Source of the DNA: CAVQZC01 sp963718315
GTDB lineage: Bacteria; Actinomycetota; Thermoleophilia; Gaiellales; JAICJC01
NCBI GenBank assembly: GCA_963718315.1
Contig: CAVQZC010000012.1
Span: 711,551 to 775,550 of the forward strand
Direction: 5' to 3'
Length of the DNA: 64,000 bases
Shown: positions 57,852 through 64,000 of the stretch, piece after piece
Numbering within the stretch: the first letter of the stretch is position 1
Layout of the letters: each line of letters opens with the position of its first letter
Program-made: the position numbers and the translations under genes
The notes under the pieces: model-generated
Told to the model about the DNA's origin: nothing
Database searches by the model: none
The model's input: the letters and a program-made list of their open reading frames with translations, nothing else

Positions 57852-58542
57852 CCAGGTCGCGGCCGCCGGGGCCGCAGTTGAACAGCAGGTCGAGCAGCGA
57901 GAGCCCGGGCTCGAAGTTGCCCCAGAGCTGGGGGTACACGGGCGGCTCGAACTCGTCGTAGCGAAGGTCGATCCCGTGGCCGCGCAGCAGCTCCTCGTCG
58001 TTGTAGTCGCGGCCTCCGCCCGTGCCGGACAGATAGGCATCCGCGCCAAGCGCCCCGCAGATGTCCACGATCAGATCCGTCTTCTGGTGCGCCGATTCGA
58101 CGGTGTCGGAGAGCCGCACCCGCTCCGTCTCGATGCCCAGGTACGAGCAGAACGCTTCGATCAGGCCGATCGTCACCTCGACGAACGGGCGGTCCGGCTC
58201 GAGCTCGCGCTCGTACAGGGCGAACACCTCGTCGTAGTAGGGAGCCCGCCGGTAGCTCTGGGCAACGGTCTTCAGGTGCTTCTCCCGCCACCGATCGTCG
58301 GCGAAGCCGACCGCGGTGTAGGGGGCCTTACCGTCGTGCTGCTTCGGCACCGACACGGGGATGGTCAGGAACGTGGCGCCGTTCGGGGTCTTGATCCGGT
58401 TCCGTGCGCCAAAGCTCTGTCCGCGCGGGAACTGCACCGAGTCCAGGTACACGAACACGTCGCAGCGGGCGATCTTGTGGAAGTAGCCGGCCCAGGGGAG
58501 GTAGTTCGGCTGGTGGATCGCCACCGTGCGGGAATCGCCCAC
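57844..58542 (-). CDS. WbqC-family protein
   Basis: A 232-residue protein with the family start VAIHQPNYLPWAGYFHKIARCDVF, VQFPRGQSFGARNRIKTPNG, and GTGGGRDYNDEELLRGHGI. WbqC proteins occur in O-antigen and capsule loci and are thought to participate in adding amino-acid-like or acyl groups to sugars, but activity is not established. It lies two bases after the sulfotransferase gene and overlaps the convergent MGMT-like gene by eight bases. Confidence 0.9.
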   Translation of the reverse strand: MGDSRTVAIHQPNYLPWAGYFHKIARCDVFVYLDSVQFPRGQSFGARNRIKTPNGATFLTIPVSVPKQHDGKAPYTAVGFADDRWREKHLKTVAQSYRRAPYYDEVFALYERELEPDRPFVEVTIGLIEAFCSYLGIETERVRLSDTVESAHQKTDLIVDICGALGADAYLSGTGGGRDYNDEELLRGHGIDLRYDEFEPPVYPQLWGNFEPGLSLLDLLFNCGPGGRDLVT

Positions 58543-58544
58543 GG

Positions 58545-59549
58545 CTACGACCGCACGCTTCGGAACCCGGCCAGCAGCTCGGCGAAGCGCGCCTTGTCCG
58601 CGTCGCGGTCGGTGTATGTCCGGAAGGGGAAGGTGGCCGGCGGCTGTGAGCGGATTGCGATCTCGGCGCCGTACGTCTCCGCCGCCCGCAAGGAGACCCG
58701 GCGCAGAACCTCAGCCGGATCGCCGCACAGCTCCTCGTAGGACACCCGCACGGCAGCGTCGGCGCCCACGGCCGCCAGCTCGCGGTCGTAGTACGCGCCC
58801 AGGTAGTGCACCTGCCCGGCGATCTGCTCCCAGTGGTCGCGGTCCTTCAGCAGCGGGTACTCGACCGGGACGTAGCTCCACCACGCGTCCGGGTCGGAGT
58901 AGTACTTGCGGCGGGCGTCCAGGATCGAGACGCAGGCATCCAGCGGGTCGCGCTCGATGCAGACGAACAGCACCTTGCCCAGCTCCCGGCGGAGGCGCGG
59001 CATGTGGTAGGCGCCGAGCATGTTCTTGGCCACCATCGCCCGGCCGAACTCGTGCTGGATGTTGGCCAGCGTCAGCCGCAGACCGGCCCAATCGATCTCG
59101 TCCTCATGCTCGGCGGCGTGGACGACGTCCTCGAAGGTGTGCTTGTTCAGCCACCGCCGCCAGAAGTACCCGAACTCGTGGATGTCGGTCGGGCGGGAAG
59201 TGCGGGCGTACTCCGACTCGAACGCGCCCGGTTGCGGGCCGCCGGCGATCAGCCTCGAGAGCCGGATCCCGTGCACCGGCGCCAGCCAGAAGCGGGCCGT
59301 GAAGTTGTCGATGTAGCCAACGTCGAGGCAGTAGGCCAGTAGCTGGCTGAGCAGGGTGGTGCCCGAGCGCGGCGCGCCGACGACGAAGATCAGCGGCTGC
59401 TCGATCGCGTGGTCGCCGTAGAGCTCGCGCTCGCGCGGCTCCAGGTAGGAGTTCAGCCCTTCCAGGAAGCCCTCGTCGGAGGCGGCCTTGACGTAGGCGC
59501 CCTGGCGCCTGGCGTAGAGGTCGTCGAAGGTGTCGGCTGCCGGGCTCAC
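58545..59549 (-). CDS. Sulfotransferase family protein
   Basis: A 334-residue enzyme with the PAPS-binding P-loop FVVGAPRSGTTLLSQLLAY near residue 57 and the 3'-phosphate region ERDPLDACVSILDARRKYYS. Presumed to sulfate a glycan or lipid-linked sugar in the surrounding locus. GTG 59549 overlaps the deacetylase stop by four bases. No PAPS synthesis genes lie in the window. Confidence 0.88.
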   Translation of the reverse strand: MSPAADTFDDLYARRQGAYVKAASDEGFLEGLNSYLEPRERELYGDHAIEQPLIFVVGAPRSGTTLLSQLLAYCLDVGYIDNFTARFWLAPVHGIRLSRLIAGGPQPGAFESEYARTSRPTDIHEFGYFWRRWLNKHTFEDVVHAAEHEDEIDWAGLRLTLANIQHEFGRAMVAKNMLGAYHMPRLRRELGKVLFVCIERDPLDACVSILDARRKYYSDPDAWWSYVPVEYPLLKDRDHWEQIAGQVHYLGAYYDRELAAVGADAAVRVSYEELCGDPAEVLRRVSLRAAETYGAEIAIRSQPPATFPFRTYTDRDADKARFAELLAGFRSVRS

Positions 59550-60181
59550 AGCACCCAGCGGTAGACCTCGAACACCTCGGCCAGATCCCGCCCGCTCTCG
59601 ATGCCATGCGTCCGCGCCACGTTGCGGATGTACTCCTCGTTGGCGTAGTTGCGGTGCTGCTGGCTGGCGTAGCACTGCAGCGCGGCGACCTTGGCGTCGA
59701 GGTGGCGGGGCTCGAGGCTGACGTAGGCCTGCTGGTTGAACTGGAAGCAGTTCCACGGGATCTCGTAACCGAGCACCGTCGTCCGCTTGAACGCGCGCAG
59801 CCCCTCGCGGGCGATCGTCTCGTGATCCTGGTGGATGTCGCCCAGCGACGGCATCAGCACCAGATCCGGCTGGTATGACGCGTTGACCTCGACCAGCAGC
59901 TCCAGGATCTCCTGGCGGACGGTGGGGAAGGTGCGCACGTCGAAGTCGTGGACGGTCAGGTGATCGGGCGGGATCCCCAGCGCGGCGGTCGCGGCGCGGG
60001 CTTCGTGGATCAGGGTGTCGGCGGGAAACCCGGCCGGCAGCGACCGGGACGCCGACGAGAAGGCGATGTAGCGCACCTCTGCATCGGCCTCGACCAGGCG
60101 CGCGATCATGCCGCCGCACCCGAACTCGCCGTCGTCGGTGTGGGGCGCCAGCACGAGCGCGCGGCGCCCAGCCGCGATCAC
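59546..60181 (-). CDS. PIG-L/LmbE-family deacetylase
   Basis: A 211-residue zinc-dependent deacetylase: ALVLAPHTDDGEFGCGGMI (metal ligands and catalytic Asp), LMPSLGDIHQDHETIAREGL and a C-terminal YWQ-like end YRWVL. Such enzymes remove N-acetyl groups from GlcNAc-containing lipids or thiols; in this locus an N-acetylated glycan sugar is likely. Together with the sulfotransferase it suggests de-N-acetylation then N- or O-sulfation; that is inference. GTG 60181 overlaps the preceding stop. Confidence 0.9.
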   Translation of the reverse strand: MIAAGRRALVLAPHTDDGEFGCGGMIARLVEADAEVRYIAFSSASRSLPAGFPADTLIHEARAATAALGIPPDHLTVHDFDVRTFPTVRQEILELLVEVNASYQPDLVLMPSLGDIHQDHETIAREGLRAFKRTTVLGYEIPWNCFQFNQQAYVSLEPRHLDAKVAALQCYASQQHRNYANEEYIRNVARTHGIESGRDLAEVFEVYRWVL

Positions 60182-61611
60182 GCGGGCGCCTCGCGGAGTG
60201 GAACCGTTTGGGCGGGGAGAGTTGCAATCAGCGCCATCAGAATCCAACAGGCGGGATCTTCGAAGAAGGCATTGTAAAAGAGCGAGGCCACAAACAGCGC
60301 GCCGAACGCCGCCGCCAGCGTCAGCCGCACCGCCGGCGGCCCCGGCCCGTGGAGGGCTGCGGCTGCAACCGCGACCAGCAGCGCGATGTAGAGCAGCAGG
60401 CCGACCGGTCCGATCTCGGCAATCACCGTCACCGGCGTCGTGTGCGAGGCCGCACCGGCCACCCGATCGGGGTGCTTCGTCCCGGCCAGCGCCGCCCGGG
60501 CAAATCCGCCGATCCCGGCGCCGTCCAGCGGGTGGTGCCGGACAACGCGCGCGCCGTCGGAGACCAGTGTCGAGCGGTCGCTGGAGACGCTCGTGGTGCT
60601 GTTGCCGTGCAGAGCGACGGCGAGCGCCGCCAGGCCGACCACCAGGGCAGCACTTGCCAGCCCGATGGTCACCCGTCGTGACCAGATGCCGGTCCCGAGC
60701 AGCAGCGCTCCGGCCGCCAGCGCCAGCAGGCTGGACTGCGAGTAGGCGAAGTAGAGGCCGACGAACAGCACTGCCATCACTGCCAGCACCTGCCACGCCA
60801 TCCGCCGGTAGGCGCAGACGCCGGCCAGCAAGACCAGGGTCAGAGCCAGGAAGCGCCCGTAGATGCTCGAGTCCCAGAACAGCGAGTTGACCCGGAAGAA
60901 CGCCGCGTACTCGTTGGCGACGATCACCTTGGGGTTCCAGAACAGATGGTGGGTCGCCTCCTGGAAGAACGCGACCGCCGAGAACAGGACGGCCAGCGCG
61001 ACCTGCACCCAGAGCGCCACCTTGAGGTCGCGCGTGCCGGGCGCGAGCCCGCCCAGCCGTGCCAGCAGGAACCCGAACGGGAGGTAGAAGAACAGCATCT
61101 CGACCGACCCCTCATGCCGGTCGACCGTCCACAACATCGACAACGCCGAGAACAGGATCAGCGCCGCTGCGGCCCATCCCACCCAGCCCAGCCGCACCGG
61201 ATCGGGCGCGCCGCGCAGCATCCGCCAGCCGGCGACGACGGCCGCGGCGGCGATGACGCCGTACATCGGCACCAGCAGGTTCGCCTCCTGTCCGCCTGCG
61301 TGGAACGGAATGCGGGCCGGGGCGGCGGCCACCGCCGCGATCAGGAGCAGCCACGGCCAGCGGTCGAGCAGCCAGGCGGCGACCGCCAGCCCGATCAGCC
61401 CGACCAGGATGCCCGCCGTCGCCAGCGCGGGGCGACGCGTCGCCTCGACCCGAAGGGTCGCGATCGGCGATGACAGAAGGTCGCCGGCGACGATCAGGAC
61501 GCCGACGCTCCAGGCGGCGAACCCAAGCGCGCGGAGGCGCGGATGACTCATGGTCAGCAGCGGCACCAGGCCGAGAGCCGCCAACACCGATCCCGCCTGC
61601 TCCCCGGTCAC
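60178..61611 (-). CDS. O-antigen ligase/polymerase-type membrane protein 2
   Basis: A 477-residue protein with about twelve helices and the Wzy_C loop (VRHHPLDGAGIGGFARAALAG, HTTPVTVIAEIGPVGLLLY). The Arg-His-His-Pro and His-Thr-Thr pair corresponds to the conserved catalytic region of bacterial O-antigen ligases. Low similarity to the other copy suggests that one acts as polymerase and one as ligase. The GTG start overlaps the stop of the next upstream gene. Confidence 0.85.
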   Translation of the reverse strand: MTGEQAGSVLAALGLVPLLTMSHPRLRALGFAAWSVGVLIVAGDLLSSPIATLRVEATRRPALATAGILVGLIGLAVAAWLLDRWPWLLLIAAVAAAPARIPFHAGGQEANLLVPMYGVIAAAAVVAGWRMLRGAPDPVRLGWVGWAAAALILFSALSMLWTVDRHEGSVEMLFFYLPFGFLLARLGGLAPGTRDLKVALWVQVALAVLFSAVAFFQEATHHLFWNPKVIVANEYAAFFRVNSLFWDSSIYGRFLALTLVLLAGVCAYRRMAWQVLAVMAVLFVGLYFAYSQSSLLALAAGALLLGTGIWSRRVTIGLASAALVVGLAALAVALHGNSTTSVSSDRSTLVSDGARVVRHHPLDGAGIGGFARAALAGTKHPDRVAGAASHTTPVTVIAEIGPVGLLLYIALLVAVAAAALHGPGPPAVRLTLAAAFGALFVASLFYNAFFEDPACWILMALIATLPAQTVPLREAPA

Positions 61612-62285
61612 GAGATGGTCACCACCTTCGCCGGCCCGTGGACGGTGCGGTTGCCCGCCAGGTCGACGGCCCAGAACCGGAGCACGTACGTCCCCGGCTT
61701 GAGCGTGATCCACGGGAAGTGGCCGAGCCCGTAGTAGACCTGCCGCGACCCGACCAGCTTGCCGTTCTTGTAGGCGCTGACGTGGACGAACGCCTCCTCG
61801 CTGGTGTGGTAGTCGAACTTGAAGTTCTTGCTCCCGCGGCGGAAGTTGGAGATCGAGACCGTGGGCGGGGTGCGGTCGATCAGGATGTTGGTGGGCACCG
61901 TGATCGTCCGGCCGGCGCCGAGCAGGTGGATCGACAGCCGGTAGGCCCCCTCGGGGAGGCGCTTCTGGCCATCGCCGGCGCCGTCCCAGAACACGGTCAC
62001 TCTGCCCTTCGGATAGGAGCGGTTGGTGACGAGGTGGCGGACGGTCTGGCCGGAGTCGTTGACGATCGTCAGCGAGATCCTCTGCGGCGAGCGCAGGAGG
62101 AAGCTGAGGCGCCCCTTGCGCATGCACAGCGGGCTGCCGGTGCACTGGGGCGAGATGAACACATGCACCTCGGGGGTGCCCACCGGCGAGTGCCGGAGCT
62201 TGAGCTGCTCCGCTCGTAGAAACGCCGCCGTGGAGGCGGCGATCACCACGATCAGGAGCAGGGAAGCGAGCCGCGTATGGGGCAC
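61608..62285 (-). CDS. Secreted protein with FlgD-like Ig repeat
   Basis: A 225-residue protein with an N-terminal signal/anchor (about 6-24), a Cys pair (SPQCTGSPLCMRKGR), and two beta-sandwich repeats: LSFLLRSPQRISLTIVNDSG with FWDGAGDGQKRLPEGAYRLSI, and a second with FKFDYHTSEEAFVHVSAY and GTYVLRFWAVDLAGN. The W-D-G-x-x-x-G-x-x-L-P-x-G-x-Y motif is typical of the FlgD Ig-like domain used as a cell-surface building block. GTG 62285 lies nine bases after TAGACT. Function unknown. Confidence 0.78.
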   Translation of the reverse strand: MPHTRLASLLLIVVIAASTAAFLRAEQLKLRHSPVGTPEVHVFISPQCTGSPLCMRKGRLSFLLRSPQRISLTIVNDSGQTVRHLVTNRSYPKGRVTVFWDGAGDGQKRLPEGAYRLSIHLLGAGRTITVPTNILIDRTPPTVSISNFRRGSKNFKFDYHTSEEAFVHVSAYKNGKLVGSRQVYYGLGHFPWITLKPGTYVLRFWAVDLAGNRTVHGPAKVVTIS

Positions 62286-62337
62286 GACCGCGCAAGTCTA
62301 GATTGGCGCGCGCGCAGGCTCCGTCACATGACGCCGA

Positions 62338-62377
62338 AGACCGGCGCCCACGACCGAGTGGCCGCGGGCGCCGGTCT
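62338..62377 (-). terminator. Long hairpin terminator of the DUF11-type gene
   Basis: AGACCGGCGCCC (62338-62349) and GGGCGCCGGTCT (62366-62377) form a perfect 12-base stem with a 16-base loop just after the stop of the gene at 62387-63340. Confidence 0.7.
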
Positions 62378-62386
62378 GCCGCGAAG

Positions 62387-63340
62387 CTAGAGCTGGAACA
62401 CCGCGTACTGCTCGGCGGTGCGGACGACGATCTTCCAGTCGCCGTTGGCCAGCACCGACCGCGACACCACGCATGGGTTGGGTGCGGCGGACTTCCCCGC
62501 TGACCCGAAGCAGTGCGGCACGACCTCGCCGTGGTCGAACAGCCGCGTATGCGTGACCGTGTGGCTGCCGGGGATCTCGCTGGGGTCGTAGCGCAGCGTG
62601 ACCGTGGCCGGATGTGCCGTGGTCAGCCCCTCCAGGCCGTCGATCTCGACGATCTGGCCGAAGCAGTGCTGGCTGATCTGGCAGTAGCCGTAGTAGTCGT
62701 TGTCATAGACGTACATCTCGACCGGGAAACCGTCAGTCGTGTGTGATCCCTTCACGGCTGCCGAGGTCGGGTGCGCCACCGAGGTGTGGTGGGGCAGGCT
62801 GACCACGCCCCCGGCCGGTGGAACGTATCCGTCCACCTCATCCGGGTACGGCGTCTGGGTCTGGGTGTAGCCGGTGGTCTTGTTGTTCGACTTGTTCGGG
62901 TCGTTGGGGCTCGAGACCGCCACCGTCGCCTTGTCGCCGAGTATCTGCTGCGTGGACGGCGTCGTGGTGATGACCCGGACAGTGGTGCGTCCGCCGGAGG
63001 GCAGGTCGCCCAGCGAGCAGACGATGGTGTTGGTGGAGACCACACATGTCCCCTGGTCGGGAACGACCGCCACCAGCGATGTGCCCGCGGGAATGGTGTC
63101 AGTGAGGGTCAGGCCGTGAGCGGCCTTGGTTCCGCGGTCGGAGATGTTGACGAAGAAGGCGACGTCGTTTCCGACCGTCACCGCGTAGGGCTCCGAACCG
63201 ACGGTGACGGAGACATCGTCTCCCTTGACGTAGACGGCGTCGCGAACGGTGTGACCCGCCAGCGCCGTCGAGGTGAACGCGACCATCAGGCCCAGCGCCA
63301 GCGCCAGGACGATCCACGGTGGCCTTCGGTTGGCGGACAT
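62387..63340 (-). CDS. Secreted DUF11-type protein with novel Cys-containing C-terminal domain
   Basis: A 317-residue protein: cleavable signal peptide (IVLALALGLMVAFTSTALAG), a DUF11/conserved repeat domain (about 45-150: VAFFVNISDRGTKAAHGLTLTDTIPAGT, TCVVSTNTIVCSLGDLPSG), a Thr/Pro linker and a C-terminal domain (about 195-317) with six cysteines including YCQISQHCFGQ, VVPHCFGSAG and NPCVVSR. The C-terminal domain also ends the neighbouring partial gene, so the two are tandem paralogues. Probably surface-exposed; function unknown. Confidence 0.8.
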   Translation of the reverse strand: MSANRRPPWIVLALALGLMVAFTSTALAGHTVRDAVYVKGDDVSVTVGSEPYAVTVGNDVAFFVNISDRGTKAAHGLTLTDTIPAGTSLVAVVPDQGTCVVSTNTIVCSLGDLPSGGRTTVRVITTTPSTQQILGDKATVAVSSPNDPNKSNNKTTGYTQTQTPYPDEVDGYVPPAGGVVSLPHHTSVAHPTSAAVKGSHTTDGFPVEMYVYDNDYYGYCQISQHCFGQIVEIDGLEGLTTAHPATVTLRYDPSEIPGSHTVTHTRLFDHGEVVPHCFGSAGKSAAPNPCVVSRSVLANGDWKIVVRTAEQYAVFQL

Positions 63341-64000
63341 CAGCTGCCTCCTCCCAGCCGCACTTCAACCTCTCCGGTATACCGGATCACCAGCTGCCAG
63401 CTGCCGTTCGAGAGCACCGTTCTGGATGCGACGCAGGGGTTCGGTGTCGCCGAGCCGTTGGACGCTGCGGAGCACTTGAGGACGATGCGCCTGAAGTCGA
63501 ACAGCCGCACGTGGTCGATCGACTTGTGGTGTGGCACCGCCGACGAGTCGAAGGTGACCGTCATGACGTCGGGCTGGCGCTGCGATGCATACAGATAGCC
63601 CGCGGTGACGTACTGGCCGAAGCAGATGTAGCCCGCCCCGCAGGCGGTCGCGGTGTCGGTGGTCGAGTGCTCCGCAATGGCGAGCGGGCCGGAGTACTCG
63701 GTCCTTGCCTGCACCGTGGTGGACGTCGGATTGCTGCTGCTCGTCGAGTGCCCCGTCGAGAGCCTCCCGCCCGGCGCCTGGATGTACGAGGAGACGCTGT
63801 TCTTGGAGCGCGCGAGCGCGTTGACGGTGTAGTTGTGGGTGTTATTCGACTTGACGAGATCCTTCGTGGTGCTGCGAACATGAACCGTTGTCACCTGGGA
63901 CCCAGCCGTGCTCGGCATCCGCAACAGGATCTGGACTTGCGCCCCGATCGAGCGCGGCACATCGCCCAGGGCGCACGTGAGGGTGCCCGAGAAGACCGAG
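63340..64000 (-). CDS. Secreted DUF11-type protein, C-terminal part (runs off window)
   Basis: The final 219 residues of a paralogue of the preceding gene; the reading frame stays open through 64000. It holds the end of a DUF11 repeat (SGTLTCALGDVPRSIGAQVQ, SNNTHNYTVNA) and the same C-terminal domain: GAGYICFGQYVTAGYLY, HVRLFDFRRIVLKC, PNPCVASRTVLSNGSWQL. The stop overlaps the start of the downstream paralogue, so the two are co-translated. Confidence 0.8.
   Translation of the reverse strand, partial: SVFSGTLTCALGDVPRSIGAQVQILLRMPSTAGSQVTTVHVRSTTKDLVKSNNTHNYTVNALARSKNSVSSYIQAPGGRLSTGHSTSSSNPTSTTVQARTEYSGPLAIAEHSTTDTATACGAGYICFGQYVTAGYLYASQRQPDVMTVTFDSSAVPHHKSIDHVRLFDFRRIVLKCSAASNGSATPNPCVASRTVLSNGSWQLVIRYTGEVEVRLGGGS

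Overview
The window is a contiguous, very GC-rich bacterial chromosome segment with densely packed genes, frequent 4-base start/stop overlaps and little intergenic space. Gene content (futalosine-pathway menaquinone synthesis, actinobacterial-style promoters, GTG starts, NarL-type two-component pair, DUF1028/RidA operon) suggests an actinobacterium. A deep-branching class such as Thermoleophilia is my best guess, but that is inference. I see no rRNA, insertion sequence, integrase or CRISPR array; the only tRNA I find is tRNA-Arg(CCT) at 3292-3364.

Layout. 1-3288: reverse-strand operon (HpaB-type flavin monooxygenase, RidA, DUF1028, M20 peptidase) and a small membrane protein beside the tRNA. 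3537-3698: a small basic protein behind a strong-looking promoter. 3740-7304: a glutamine-synthetase-like ligase, a gamma-glutamyl-GABA hydrolase (frameshifted) and an aldehyde dehydrogenase, together resembling the Puu gamma-glutamylated polyamine route. 7318-13379: receiver protein, PhzF enzyme, PfkB-type kinase, histidine kinase/response regulator pair, cation efflux protein, HtrA protease. 13423-19045: membrane protein, lipid kinase, D-Ala-D-Ala ligase homologue, aminotransferase, DUF4126-like protein, phosphodiesterase. 19046-24983: GtrA protein, large membrane protein, YmdB-type phosphoesterase, degenerate M23 protein and AI-2E-type permease, with two copies of a roughly 207-base structured element. 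25007-29621: HTH-TPR regulator divergent from hemB-hemL and two small conserved genes. 29590-32451: SDR, LemA, two paralogous unknown proteins.

32514-43306 is the bioenergetic core: a UbiD-type decarboxylase, a three-gene Rieske/cytochrome b complex of the split b6c type (QcrA, QcrB, QcrC with subunit IV fused to cytochrome c), UbiX, MenG/UbiE, a polyprenyl synthase, then mqnE, mqnA and mqnC. The genes that make menaquinone therefore surround the complex that oxidises it. 43312-48087 holds DedA, a sugar aminotransferase, DUF354, a lipoprotein, a LysR regulator and small genes. 48097-61611 is a surface-polysaccharide locus: chain-length protein, heptose pathway (hddA, gmhA, gmhB), glycosyltransferases, a NeuD-like acetyltransferase, a phosphoglycosyl transferase, two O-antigen-ligase/polymerase-type membrane proteins, WbqC, sulfotransferase and PIG-L deacetylase. 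The window ends with a FlgD-like Ig protein and two DUF11-type secreted paralogues.

Three cross-cutting observations stand out. (1) Two copies of a 206-209-base element (19046-19254 forward, 23322-23527 reverse) lie directly in front of two unrelated genes, share internal hairpins and show compensatory base changes; this is my best candidate for an undescribed regulatory RNA or DNA element. (2) At least fourteen genes have a TANNNT box 6-9 bases before the start codon, the arrangement of leaderless transcripts. (3) Five conserved genes need a one-base deletion to restore their frame, mostly in G/C runs, which looks like consensus-sequence error rather than gene decay.
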